From contig DAYM01000004.1 of assembly GCA_002506905.1 (NCBI GenBank), forward strand, positions 40,051 to 104,050: 64,000 nucleotides of DNA. The letters run 5' to 3'. Source of the stretch: Methanomassiliicoccaceae archaeon UBA328. GTDB taxonomy: Archaea; Thermoplasmatota; Thermoplasmata; Methanomassiliicoccales; Methanomethylophilaceae. Each line of letters starts with the position of its first letter. Position 1 is the stretch's first letter. Shown in pieces: positions 53,865 through 62,193 of this stretch. The notes under the pieces were generated by a model. It had not been told where the DNA came from and searched no databases. It saw only the letters and a list, made by a program, of their open reading frames with translations. The position numbers and the translations under genes are program-made.

Positions 53865-54410
53865 TCAGAGATCGAAGCCCATCTCGGCTATTCTGAGCCT
53901 GGGGCGTTCGCTTTCAAGATAATGATACACGGTCGCGTGCTCGCTGCCGTTGAGGATGAGTTCCACGGCGTGCTTTGCGACAGGAAGGCTTACGGAGTTG
54001 CCGATGAGGCATACGGTGTTGCCGTAGACCGACATGTAGCAGCCGGTCAGGTCCTCTATGAGCTGTCTGGTCTTGCCGCCGGTACCGATGAGCCTTCCCC
54101 TGATCCTTCCGAGCTGGTTGGACCTGTCGCCTACGACCTCTTTGAGATCGATGACGTCGAAATACTCATCGTCGTCGAACAGCCTTGTGGCCTTGTCGGG
54201 GTTGAATCCCCTGCCGATGGCCTTTATGACATCCATCAACTGGAGTGCCTTGAGAGGGTCCACTCCCTCTTTTTCTTCGTTGAAGGTAACTTCGCCTTCT
54301 TTGTCCACTATGATCTTGATCCCGGAGATGCTCTCGAGCATCTTCTTGGTCTCTCCGCCTTTGCCGATGATGGTACCTACACGGTCGGCGGGTATTCTGA
54401 TAGATCTCAT
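53865..54410 (-). CDS. KH-domain RNA-processing protein (Pno1/Dim2-type)
   Basis: A 181-residue protein with two KH domains: IPADRVGTIIGKGGETKKML near the start and the second RGRLIGTGGKTRQLIEDLT with the GxxG loop. It is the archaeal form of Pno1/Dim2 involved in small-subunit rRNA maturation. It overlaps the RIO1 kinase by four bases (ATGA), a pairing common in archaea that links the two in ribosome assembly. Confidence 0.9.
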   Translation of the reverse strand: MRSIRIPADRVGTIIGKGGETKKMLESISGIKIIVDKEGEVTFNEEKEGVDPLKALQLMDVIKAIGRGFNPDKATRLFDDDEYFDVIDLKEVVGDRSNQLGRIRGRLIGTGGKTRQLIEDLTGCYMSVYGNTVCLIGNSVSLPVAKHAVELILNGSEHATVYHYLESERPRLRIAEMGFDL

Positions 54411-55207
54411 TCTTCCTCATCCTCTTCTTCATCGTCCGAGCCGTTGACGGTCTCGTCGAATATTGTATTTGTATCGATTATGTCCGCTCCCCTGTTCCTG
54501 AAGAAGCGGTTGACGTTCTCAATGTCCCTTCTGAGAAGGTCTTTGGCATTGAAGTAGTCGTTCGTCATTGCCTGTCCGCAGTCGATCAGTATGGGCTGAC
54601 CGTCCTGGACCAGTATGTTGTATTCGCTCAGGTCTCCGTGGACAAGATGGGCTTCCTGCCATCCGTCTATGATGAACGATACGACCTCGTCGTACATGTC
54701 CGTGGGATCGTCCATCGGCCAGTCCTTGAGCTGCGGTGCGGGTCCGTTCTCGTTCCCGATGAATTCCATCAGGAGACAGTTCTTCTCGAATGTGATAGGT
54801 TCCGGCACGGGTATTCCCGCCTCGGAGTATCTCTGGAGGTTCCTGAACTCTTTGTTGACCCAGGCATAGATCATCCTCCAGTGGTTCCCGCCGGTACCTT
54901 TGAACCTGGGGTCGCCCTCGATGTATTTGCTGATCCTCTTGAAGGTCGCCGTGGACGTCCTGAAGATCTTCAGTGCGAAGGGTTCTCCTTCCTCGTCCTC
55001 GGTGTAGAACACATTGCCTTCTTTTCCCGTGGAGATAGGGTAGTGGATGGCATCGATGAATCCGCCGGTCATGAGATCGTAGACGGTCATGAGGGTCTTC
55101 TTGTCGAAGACCTCTCCCTCGGTCTGTCTCTCGTCCCCGGTCTTATTCGTCTTGAGTGCGTCGACACGCCTCTCGAGGTAAGCGTACTTCTCGTCGTATG
55201 AGGGCAT
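54407..55207 (-). CDS. rio1: RIO1-type serine kinase/ATPase
   Basis: Atypical protein kinase/ATPase in late 30S maturation. The 266-residue protein shows the RIO1 glycine loop STGKEGNVF, the catalytic loop HGDLSEYNIL, and the metal loop IDCGQAM. An acidic C-terminal tail (NGSDDEEEDEEE) is present. It lies between aIF-1A and the KH-domain gene in an unbroken minus-strand run. Confidence 0.93.
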   Translation of the reverse strand: MPSYDEKYAYLERRVDALKTNKTGDERQTEGEVFDKKTLMTVYDLMTGGFIDAIHYPISTGKEGNVFYTEDEEGEPFALKIFRTSTATFKRISKYIEGDPRFKGTGGNHWRMIYAWVNKEFRNLQRYSEAGIPVPEPITFEKNCLLMEFIGNENGPAPQLKDWPMDDPTDMYDEVVSFIIDGWQEAHLVHGDLSEYNILVQDGQPILIDCGQAMTNDYFNAKDLLRRDIENVNRFFRNRGADIIDTNTIFDETVNGSDDEEEDEEE

Positions 55208-55225
55208 CGGTCACACTTTCCTGAC

Positions 55226-55558
55226 TCAGAATATGTCCAGATTCTTCGGCACTTTGCCTTTCTTGCTGAGGTTGACGGCCTGTGTCCTGGTGTACCTGAA
55301 CCTGACGTCGCATTTGTCGGGCTGGAAATCCCAAAGGGCGATGATGAGAAGATCTCCCTCTCTTATCCACATCCTCTTCTTGATCTTTCCCGGGATACGG
55401 CCGACACGGGACTCTCCGTCCTCGCACATGACCTTGATCTTCGATGCTCCGAGGAGCTGGTCGGCGATGCCGAACATCTCCCCTTCTTTGATATTCGGAA
55501 GACGTACACGTGAAACGTCCTCTTCTGTACTCTCAAAAGGTGCCTCTGTTGCTACCAT
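55226..55558 (-). CDS. eif1a: Translation initiation factor aIF-1A
   Basis: A 110-residue OB-fold factor that binds the ribosomal A site during initiation: VRLPNIKEGEMFGIADQLLG, EDGESRVGRIPGKIKKRMWI and REGDLLIIALWDFQPDKCDV. Length is right for archaea. The first gene of the aIF-1A-rio1-KH run; a TATA-like TATATTATATAC region lies about 30 bases upstream (around 55590-55605). Confidence 0.95.
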   Translation of the reverse strand: MVATEAPFESTEEDVSRVRLPNIKEGEMFGIADQLLGASKIKVMCEDGESRVGRIPGKIKKRMWIREGDLLIIALWDFQPDKCDVRFRYTRTQAVNLSKKGKVPKNLDIF

Positions 55559-55715
55559 GATTGCTATCTCCTATAAGGGGTTAGGTTATCTCGCCTATAT
55601 TATATACTTTTGGTACACAACTGCATTGGAGAGGATGATTTTTCGATAATTTAGGATATTTTGGCAAAAAATCCAGCGGAAAGTATTTTAAATAATGGGC
55701 AGTATGGCGGATTAA

Positions 55716-55791
55716 GCTCCGGTAGTGTAGCGGCCAATCATTCGGCCCTTTCGAGGCCGACACACGGGTTCAAATCCCGTCCGGAGCACCA
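55716..55791 (+). tRNA. tRNA-Glu (anticodon TTC)
   Basis: Acceptor GCTCCGG pairs with CCGGAGC; discriminator A; encoded CCA (55789-55791). The anticodon stem CGGCC/GGCCG closes loop CTTTCGA, giving TTC (glutamate). T-arm GGGTTCAAATCCC is standard; no intron. Confidence 0.94.
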
Positions 55792-55799
55792 TTCCATTC

Positions 55800-56909
55800 T
55801 CAATAATTGCTTAACAGGAGCTTTGTCCTGTATTTGTCGCTCTTTTCCGCGATCTCCGTGACATTGTCCTGGTCCACGATATGGGCCTCCGGAAGTTTGC
55901 GGGGGTTCGCCGCGAGCATGGCATTCATCAGCCTTCTGTCTGGGCAATCTCTCTTCCTGAGGGTCTCCCTGTCCCAATTGGAGATGAGATCGAATACGGC
56001 CTCTATGCCTTCGTTGTAGAATTCTGCGACCAATACGGCGGCCGCCGTACAGTCTCTGGACATGACCGCGACATTACATCCGTGGACGGCGAACTCGCTG
56101 CCGTTGAATGACAGTGCCAGACCGCTGCCGTCACGCACAAGGTCCATAGCCTGATAATCGTTCATATCGCCGCCGATGTAGGCGGTGCCGTCGAAGTCGA
56201 TCATCGTTCTTTTCCTGATGTCGAGAAGCGAATATGCCTTCTCGTTGGAACCGAGAGGAAGGGAGGCATCCATCAGCGAGCTGCTTTCGGTGTTCTTCAG
56301 TTTGCTGTCCATGATGTTGTCCAGAATGGTGATCATCTTGCTGTCGTCGGCGTCCATGGCGACCGGCGTGTTCAGCCTGTAGATGTTCCTGGGCATCCTC
56401 AGCGCGGTGATCGTTCCCGCGTATTCCCTGATGCTGCGGCCTTCGGGACGTTTCATGTCGTAATCGTCGAGACACAGGGTGGAATTCTTGAACACACTGA
56501 CCGGAAGGTCCAGTGCATCAGACAGTGCCAGCACCTGATGTTCGTACTGTGTCGTAAGTACGAATGTAGGCAGTGTGTCGGTGAGATAGTTCATCACATG
56601 CTCTGCCTGGGGCATGAGTCTGAGGGACTCTTTGCAGGTCTGCAGGACGCCGTAATCCGTGGCGCCGAAGGCCTTCAGGAACGGCGGGATCTCCCTCATG
56701 ACGTTACCGGACCTTCCGTCCCTGTTCAGGACATAGGATACGATCTCCTCGTATCTGGAGACGAGGTCGTAGAATCTGTCCCCGTCCCTGATGTATTTGG
56801 TACAGATATCACGGGTGCTGTTGTTGGTCTGGAGGAATCCGATGCAGCTGCATATCAGCTGTTTGTCGTGAATGAAACCGAGTTCTTCCATTGGGTCGTA
56901 TGCAGCCAT
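55800..56909 (-). CDS. COG4030/EhaR-like HAD-fold protein lacking the catalytic aspartates
   Basis: A 369-residue relative of the archaeal EhaR-type phosphatase group: GDRFYDLVSRYEEIVSYVL, IPPFLKAFGATDYGVL, TLPTFVLTTQYEHQV and GGDMNDYQAMDLVRDG match in order. But HAD motif I, in relatives an Asp-Cys-Glu-Gly near the start, reads SCIG (LICSCIGFLQ), so both acidic residues are lost; the later GDMND is kept. It should therefore be inactive as a phosphatase, or act through another site. It sits next to a formyltransferase-fold gene 11 bases away. Confidence 0.7.
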   Translation of the reverse strand: MAAYDPMEELGFIHDKQLICSCIGFLQTNNSTRDICTKYIRDGDRFYDLVSRYEEIVSYVLNRDGRSGNVMREIPPFLKAFGATDYGVLQTCKESLRLMPQAEHVMNYLTDTLPTFVLTTQYEHQVLALSDALDLPVSVFKNSTLCLDDYDMKRPEGRSIREYAGTITALRMPRNIYRLNTPVAMDADDSKMITILDNIMDSKLKNTESSSLMDASLPLGSNEKAYSLLDIRKRTMIDFDGTAYIGGDMNDYQAMDLVRDGSGLALSFNGSEFAVHGCNVAVMSRDCTAAAVLVAEFYNEGIEAVFDLISNWDRETLRKRDCPDRRLMNAMLAANPRKLPEAHIVDQDNVTEIAEKSDKYRTKLLLSNY

Positions 56910-56920
56910 TTTATCTTTCC

Positions 56921-57766
56921 TCAGATCGAGTCGTCCACTTCCCTGCTGAGATCGTACGGGCCGTCCAGCTTGGAATCTCCGCAGTACAGTCTCTTGTCCT
57001 TTATACGGACCTTTCCGTCTGCGAAGAGTTTGATCGTTGAAACTATGAGCGGGAGTTCGCGCTTGGCGCCGTCCTCCCTGATCTTTTTGAAGAGGGGTTC
57101 ATCCGTTCCCTCTTTTGCTATGATGTCGTCGAGTGAGGAGGTCTCCAGCTTCCTGTCAAGCTGTGCCCACAGCGCATCGTAATCCCCTCCCCTGATCGGG
57201 AATCCGCAGTATGTCAGGGCATCGCCCCTGTCCCATTCCTTGGTGCAGATATGGATCATGACGCCCTGTCTGTCCGCTCTTTCCCTGATGAGTTTCCAAA
57301 TGACCTCCTGCCAGGTCCCCTTGGGGCCGTCGGGAAGCGCGGGATGAAGATTGAGCATGTCGTACTTCTCGCAGGTCTCGTCGTCCATCCAGAGCATGTA
57401 TCCGGCAAGTATGCCGAGGTCGAATCCGTATTTCCCGGTCCTTTCTCTCAGGACCTTTCCGTATTCGTTCCTCCAGGCGACCTCGTCGGTCCCCCAGAGA
57501 TCCGGTCTGAACTTCTTCCATGACTCGGCGATGAGCGGGATGCCGTAGCCTTCCACCTCGTCGAAGAACATCTGTCTCTGCTCCTTCCTCGGATTGGGTT
57601 CTTCGGTGTTGTCCCAATTGCAGAACACGAACGAGATGTCGATGTCCAACGTACCGTTCTGTTTGCCGTCCATGACGGTCTTGAGAAGATTGCGGGATCC
57701 GGGACCTCTTCCCGTTGAAAACCAACCGAGCTTCAGAGCTGACATTACATCAGCGTAAGCCATCAC
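56921..57766 (-). CDS. Formyltransferase-fold (PurN-like) protein
   Basis: A 281-residue protein of the formyltransferase N-terminal fold: GWFSTGRGPGSRNLL at the start and GILAGYMLWMDDET, then NLHPALPDGPKGTW, in which the Asn-His pair belongs to the catalytic triad. Related archaeal proteins are stand-alone; the true substrate (GAR or another amine) is unknown. It precedes the COG4030-like gene by 11 bases on the same strand and lies behind archease. Confidence 0.8.
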   Translation of the reverse strand: MMAYADVMSALKLGWFSTGRGPGSRNLLKTVMDGKQNGTLDIDISFVFCNWDNTEEPNPRKEQRQMFFDEVEGYGIPLIAESWKKFRPDLWGTDEVAWRNEYGKVLRERTGKYGFDLGILAGYMLWMDDETCEKYDMLNLHPALPDGPKGTWQEVIWKLIRERADRQGVMIHICTKEWDRGDALTYCGFPIRGGDYDALWAQLDRKLETSSLDDIIAKEGTDEPLFKKIREDGAKRELPLIVSTIKLFADGKVRIKDKRLYCGDSKLDGPYDLSREVDDSI

Positions 57767-57787
57767 AGTATATCAAAAAATCGTGAT

Positions 57788-58195
57788 TCAAACATCGAAT
57801 ATGACGGTGACGGAAGGGGTATCGGGGTCGATGTCCATCATATGGTACGTGACCGCTTTGATCTCGGACCTCACCCTGTGTTTGGAGCGGTCCAGCTTCT
57901 CGCCTTTTGCCTTGCATATGACGTCGTTTCCTTCGAACCCGACATCGAATTCCTTCAGGATGACGTTGTCGCAGTCCTCTATGAAGAGCAGTTCCGAGAG
58001 GAATGCGTAGAGTCTGTCCTCGATATCCTCTTCGGATATCCTGATATCGACCTCTTCCGTCGTATCTACGGTGGAAAGGTCGACCGTCTGGTCGAACAGG
58101 GCATAGCCTGCGTTGCCGAAGCATTCCTCCAGCGTTTTCCCGTAGGCCTTGACCATCAGATCGGCCGTGTGGTCCATCAGCTCGTATCTCTGCAC
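57788..58195 (-). CDS. Archease (RtcB cofactor)
   Basis: A 135-residue archease. It opens with YELMDHTADLMVKAYGKTLE, where the Asp-His-Thr-Ala-Asp block is the conserved metal site, and ends with SEIKAVTYHMMDID. Archease speeds up and broadens the RNA ligase RtcB in tRNA splicing and repair. The rtcB gene is not adjacent. Divergent from aspartate dehydrogenase across 175 bases of AT-rich promoter DNA. Confidence 0.94.
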   Translation of the reverse strand: MQRYELMDHTADLMVKAYGKTLEECFGNAGYALFDQTVDLSTVDTTEEVDIRISEEDIEDRLYAFLSELLFIEDCDNVILKEFDVGFEGNDVICKAKGEKLDRSKHRVRSEIKAVTYHMMDIDPDTPSVTVIFDV

Positions 58196-58370
58196 ATCCT
58201 CCCCGAGATGCGTATTGATTGATAACTTCTTCCGTCCGAACGTATCCGTTTACCTGACCAACGAATTCTATTCAAAAGATCCTATTTGTTTTCGAATTTC
58301 AAATAATTGGTACGATTTACGTAAAATCAATGCGTAAACCCTTAATATAACGCAAGCAGTCCCCCCGCAC

Positions 58371-59177
58371 ATGCGCATAGCAATCATAGGGTGCGGCTCG
58401 ATCGGTTCGAAGCTCGCGAAAGCAGCCGACGAGATGCCCGAGGTCAAGAGGATCTATCTCATCGACGTAGACAAAGCGGCGATCGAGAAGGTCGCTGCAG
58501 GACTCAACAAAGCATTCATCATCGATTCCTTGGAAGAGGAACTTTATCACTGCGACCTTGTCGTAGAGGCCGCTTCGCAGGCAGCTGCCAAACAATTCCT
58601 TCCCAAAGTAGTGGCAAGGGGTGTGGACATGATGATCATGTCCGTAGGTTCCCTTGTGGACGATGACTTCAGGAAGATGGTGTTCGAGAAGGCGAAGGTC
58701 ACAGATGCCAAGATCTACATCCCCACGGGTGCTCTCTGCGGTGTCGACGGTCTCAGGTCCGCATCCGTGGACGAGATCGAGTCAGTTCACCTTACGACGA
58801 TGAAAGGACCGAAATCCCTCGCCGGAGTCCAGTATCTCATCGATCAGGGGATCGATGTGGACAATCTCAAGGAAAGGACCGTCGTCTATTCCGGTCCTGC
58901 GAGAGAGGCTGTCAAAGTGTTCCCCAAGAACGTGAACGTTGCGGCGACAGTGAGTCTTCTCGGTATCGGATTCGATAAGACCCAGGTATCCATTGTTCTG
59001 GATCCCGCCATCAAGAGCAACTCCCACGAGCTCAGGGTCAAGGGAAGATTCGGAGAGATGGTATGTCACACATACAACCTGCTCGAGCCGGAGAACCCCA
59101 AGACATCGCACCTTGCAAGCCTCTCTGCCATTGCGGCACTGAAGAGGATCGTAAGGAACGAGTGGTTCGGCATCTGA
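58371..59177 (+). CDS. nadX: L-aspartate dehydrogenase
   Basis: A 268-residue NAD(P)-dependent enzyme that turns aspartate into iminoaspartate for NAD synthesis. The Rossmann loop AIIGCGSIGSKL lies at the start, followed by EAASQAAAKQF, MSVGSLVDDDF and the substrate-site PTGALCGVDGL and KSNSHELRVKG. Length is normal. The TATA-like TTAATATAAC about 30 bases ahead supports the ATG at 58371. NadA/NadC genes are not in the window. Confidence 0.9.
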   Translation: MRIAIIGCGSIGSKLAKAADEMPEVKRIYLIDVDKAAIEKVAAGLNKAFIIDSLEEELYHCDLVVEAASQAAAKQFLPKVVARGVDMMIMSVGSLVDDDFRKMVFEKAKVTDAKIYIPTGALCGVDGLRSASVDEIESVHLTTMKGPKSLAGVQYLIDQGIDVDNLKERTVVYSGPAREAVKVFPKNVNVAATVSLLGIGFDKTQVSIVLDPAIKSNSHELRVKGRFGEMVCHTYNLLEPENPKTSHLASLSAIAALKRIVRNEWFGI

Positions 59178-59228
59178 AGGTCCCGTTCGATACAAACCTT
59201 TTAGTCAAACCTCCTTCATTTTCACATC

Positions 59229-60317
59229 ATGTCAAAAACAAGGGCCGAGAGGCTGATGTCGAACTGCGACGGCATGGATGCCGTTGTCATACTGAACGAC
59301 GGAGAGCCGTTCCTTGATTCCACTTTCTGGTATCTCACCGAGCAGACGTCCGGCTGTTTCGAGGGCACGGTCGCCATCGTCACCAAGGACGGAAAGCTCC
59401 ATACCATCACAGGTTCTCTCGAAGAGGAGACCGCCAGGACGGGAAAGGGGGAGGTCCATATATACACGTCGCGCGACGACAGGGAGAACACCATCAAAGG
59501 TCTTCTGAAGGGATGCAAGAAGATCGGTTTCAACTACCACAGCGCAACATATGCCACGGTGAACTATATTCAGAGGCTCATGGGAGACATAGAGGTCGTC
59601 AATGCAGGCAAGGGCATTTCCGAGACCGTTGCGATCAAGGACGAGAAGGAGATCGAGGCTACAAGGAAAGCATGCAGGATATCTTCCAAGGTCGCATGCG
59701 AGATCCCGGACATGCTCCGCGAGGGCATGACCGAGAAGGAGATGGGAGCCATGATGGACAGCAGGATGAGGGAGCTCGGAGGTACCGGCAACGCATTCGA
59801 TACCATCGCGGCATTCGGCGAGAATGCTTCCCAACCCCATTACATGCCCGGTGACAGAAAGCTCAAAAAAGGAGATGTGGCACTATTTGATTTCGGTACC
59901 AAGTACGACAGGTATTGTTCGGATATGACGCGCACCGTCTTCTTCGGGGAGCCTCCGGAAGTTCTCAAACGCGCATACGAGATCGTAAGGGAAGCGCAGC
60001 AGGCAGGATTCGACACATACCGCGACGGAGCGGGTGCGAAAGAGGCAGACATCGTTGCGAGGAAGATCATCGACGAGAGCGAGTTCAAAGGCAGGTTCAT
60101 CCACACATTCGGACACGGCATCGGTCAGGAGGTCCATCAGGACATCTCCGTGTACGCGAGATCCGAACAGATCCTCCGCGCCGGAAACATCGTCTCCGCG
60201 GAGCCGGGAGTGTATCTTCCGGGGATCGGCGGGATAAGGATCGAGGACACATGCCTGATCAAAAAGGATGGAGCAGAGAGGCTCACAAGCTTCCCGCATG
60301 AATTGACGATAATCTGA
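59229..60317 (+). CDS. Xaa-Pro aminopeptidase-like M24 metallopeptidase
   Basis: A 362-residue M24 peptidase. The C-terminal creatinase/aminopeptidase fold holds the five metal ligands: Asp in LFDFGTKYDRYCSDMT (two Asp), His in THTFGHGIGQEVH-type FGHGIG, and Glu in SAEPGVY and RIEDT. The N-terminal creatinase-like domain (1-120) is present. It would remove N-terminal residues next to proline. It stands alone, 50 bases after aspartate dehydrogenase. Confidence 0.9.
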   Translation: MSKTRAERLMSNCDGMDAVVILNDGEPFLDSTFWYLTEQTSGCFEGTVAIVTKDGKLHTITGSLEEETARTGKGEVHIYTSRDDRENTIKGLLKGCKKIGFNYHSATYATVNYIQRLMGDIEVVNAGKGISETVAIKDEKEIEATRKACRISSKVACEIPDMLREGMTEKEMGAMMDSRMRELGGTGNAFDTIAAFGENASQPHYMPGDRKLKKGDVALFDFGTKYDRYCSDMTRTVFFGEPPEVLKRAYEIVREAQQAGFDTYRDGAGAKEADIVARKIIDESEFKGRFIHTFGHGIGQEVHQDISVYARSEQILRAGNIVSAEPGVYLPGIGGIRIEDTCLIKKDGAERLTSFPHELTII

Positions 60318-60640
60318 TCACTCAGGGGGACGGAGGCTGCCACGGCGTCGCCGATCCCTCTGAAAGGATCTTTGAACACATACCTGAGAGCACGTGTGTT
60401 CCCTTCTTTCTCCAATATGCCCGCATACACACTATTCACTAATTTCATGTAATCCGAATTGCTCGGCATGATTTCGTCAAGGTACGGTCCATTTCTCTTA
60501 TGAACCGAGGCGTTTGCGGTATTGAATGCCCAGTGCCAATTCCGGATGAAAAGGTACTTTCTTCTTGTGTCTGACCTGATAACCATCCACTACGTATTTC
60601 GAGCGATCCAACAGATTGTTATCTTCAGATATAACAATTG
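60318..60640 (-). pseudogene. Possible gene remnant between peptidase and cyclophilin-like gene
   Basis: Two minus-strand frames in this 400-base gap (60318-60714) look protein-like but break off. One reads DGYQVRHKKKVPFHPELALG and ends at TAA; another reads DEIMPSNSDYMKLVNSVYAG and continues to RYVFKDPFRGIGDAV. They may be halves of one decayed gene. I do not recognise the family. The rest of the gap is AT-rich (60600-60690) with nothing further visible. Confidence 0.3.
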
Positions 60641-60714
60641 AATTAGTTGGTTGAATTTATACTTAAAATTTTTTTATTGTGATGTTTTCATATCACAATC
60701 AGCCTTTTGAAAGG

Positions 60715-61092
60715 TCAAAAACATTTCTCGAGGAAGATCTGCTGCCTGTCGCCGGCGTCTTCCATATCTGCACATTCGCCGATGATCTTCCCGATCTTTA
60801 TGTGAGGGTATTTGGTGACCGGACGGCTGTCATCTCCGCTGAGCGGGGTGGGACCGAAGAATATGCAAAGCGCACCGACCTTCGGCCAGTATGCTATGTC
60901 CCCCTTATCGAACACCGTCCTCTCTTTGCCGGTGATCTTTGCATCAAGGGGCATTTCGAAATAGATCTCGCAGCCCAGCATATTGATCTGGGCCTTAAAA
61001 GGTAAGGAAAGCCAGATGGCGTTGGAGACATCGGAGTCGTCAAGCTCGGCGTTATATTCGCCGTTCCTTGTACGGATCCTGATGTTGCTCAC
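60715..61092 (-). CDS. Cyclophilin-like-fold protein (TM1367/DUF369 type)
   Basis: A 125-residue protein from GTG 61092, preceded by GGGTGAC as Shine-Dalgarno. The sequence WLSLPFKAQINMLGCEIYFE, then GDIAYWPKVGALCIFFGPTP is characteristic of the small cyclophilin-like group found in archaea and Thermotoga. The real function is unknown; the fold does not carry the proline-isomerase active Arg clearly. It follows ilvC by 23 bases. Confidence 0.82.
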   Translation of the reverse strand: MSNIRIRTRNGEYNAELDDSDVSNAIWLSLPFKAQINMLGCEIYFEMPLDAKITGKERTVFDKGDIAYWPKVGALCIFFGPTPLSGDDSRPVTKYPHIKIGKIIGECADMEDAGDRQQIFLEKCF

Positions 61093-61115
61093 AGCGTCAC
61101 CCGGCAGTAATGGTT

Positions 61116-62105
61116 TCAGTTCTTCCTTTCGAAGAGCTGCCTGATCTCGCGGCCGGTGACCTCGAGCTGGAGCTTGCTTTCGTCGGCTTCCATCGTCTTG
61201 AGGTTGACAAGGCCTGCTGCCCACTCTGCGCGCCACTCGTCCTTGAATTTACCGGACTCGATGTCGTCGAGGATGGTCCTCATTCCTTTGTAGGACTCGG
61301 GTGTGATGACCCTGTCCCTTCTTGTCATACCGCCGAACTCGGCTGTGTTGGAGACTCCGTCCCACATTCCCATGAATCCGCCCTTGTTGATGAGGTCGGT
61401 GATGAGTTTGGTCTCGTGGAGAACTTCGAAGTATGCCATTTCCGGAGGGTATCCTCCGTCGACCAGTGTCTTGAATCCTGCAGCGATCATTGCCGTCATT
61501 CCTCCGCAGAGGACGGACTGCTCACCGAACAGGTCGGTGTATGTCTCGTTGTCGAAGGTTGTCTCGAAGACACCTGCGCGGGTTGCTCCGAGGCCCTTTG
61601 CGAGTGCAAGGGCGATCTTCTTTGCGTTGCCGGTTGCATCCTGGTGGACACAAACGAGAGCGGGGACTCCGAATCCCTCGAGGAACTGGACCCTCTCCAT
61701 TGCTCCGGGGGACTTGGGTGCCATCATGATGACATCGACGTCCTTCGGGGGCTGGATGAGCTTGTATGTGATCGCGAATCCGTGTGCGAATTCGAGTGCT
61801 GCGCCCTTCTTGAGGTTGGGTGCGACGAAATCTTTGTAGATATCGGGCTGGATCTCGTCGGGGAGAAGCATAAGGACGACATCTGCGCCTTTGACCGCGT
61901 CTGCGAATTCTGCGACTTTAAGTCCGTCTTCCTGTGCGACATGCCAGGATTTTCCGGTCTTCCTGACACCGACGATAACGTCGAGTCCGGAGTCGTGGAA
62001 GCAAAGGGCCTGTGCCCTTCCCTGGGATCCGTATCCCAGGACGGCGATCTTCTTTCCTTTGAGGACATTAATGTCCACATCTGCATCATGGAATATGTGC
62101 ATCAT
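61116..62105 (-). CDS. ilvC: Ketol-acid reductoisomerase (class I)
   Basis: Second step of branched-chain amino acid synthesis. The 329-residue enzyme has the NADP loop VLGYGSQGRAQAL at residues 16-28, GVRKTGKSW, and the metal-binding DLFGEQSVLCGG and later EFGGMTRRDRVITPE. Length is that of class I. It is read after ilvB from the same strand with an 88-base gap, in which no terminator was seen. Confidence 0.96.
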   Translation of the reverse strand: MMHIFHDADVDINVLKGKKIAVLGYGSQGRAQALCFHDSGLDVIVGVRKTGKSWHVAQEDGLKVAEFADAVKGADVVLMLLPDEIQPDIYKDFVAPNLKKGAALEFAHGFAITYKLIQPPKDVDVIMMAPKSPGAMERVQFLEGFGVPALVCVHQDATGNAKKIALALAKGLGATRAGVFETTFDNETYTDLFGEQSVLCGGMTAMIAAGFKTLVDGGYPPEMAYFEVLHETKLITDLINKGGFMGMWDGVSNTAEFGGMTRRDRVITPESYKGMRTILDDIESGKFKDEWRAEWAAGLVNLKTMEADESKLQLEVTGREIRQLFERKN

Positions 62106-62193
62106 TTCACCTGATAGATGGGGTTTAAGTGCTCACTACACTAAAAGGTATCGCACGCACGCCTAATGGATTAGGTCCGATATAGGGTCCTGT

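Noticed and set aside
61110..62114. Plus-strand open frame over ilvC
   Set aside because: Shadow of the ilvC gene; Cys/Asp-rich sequence with no domain.
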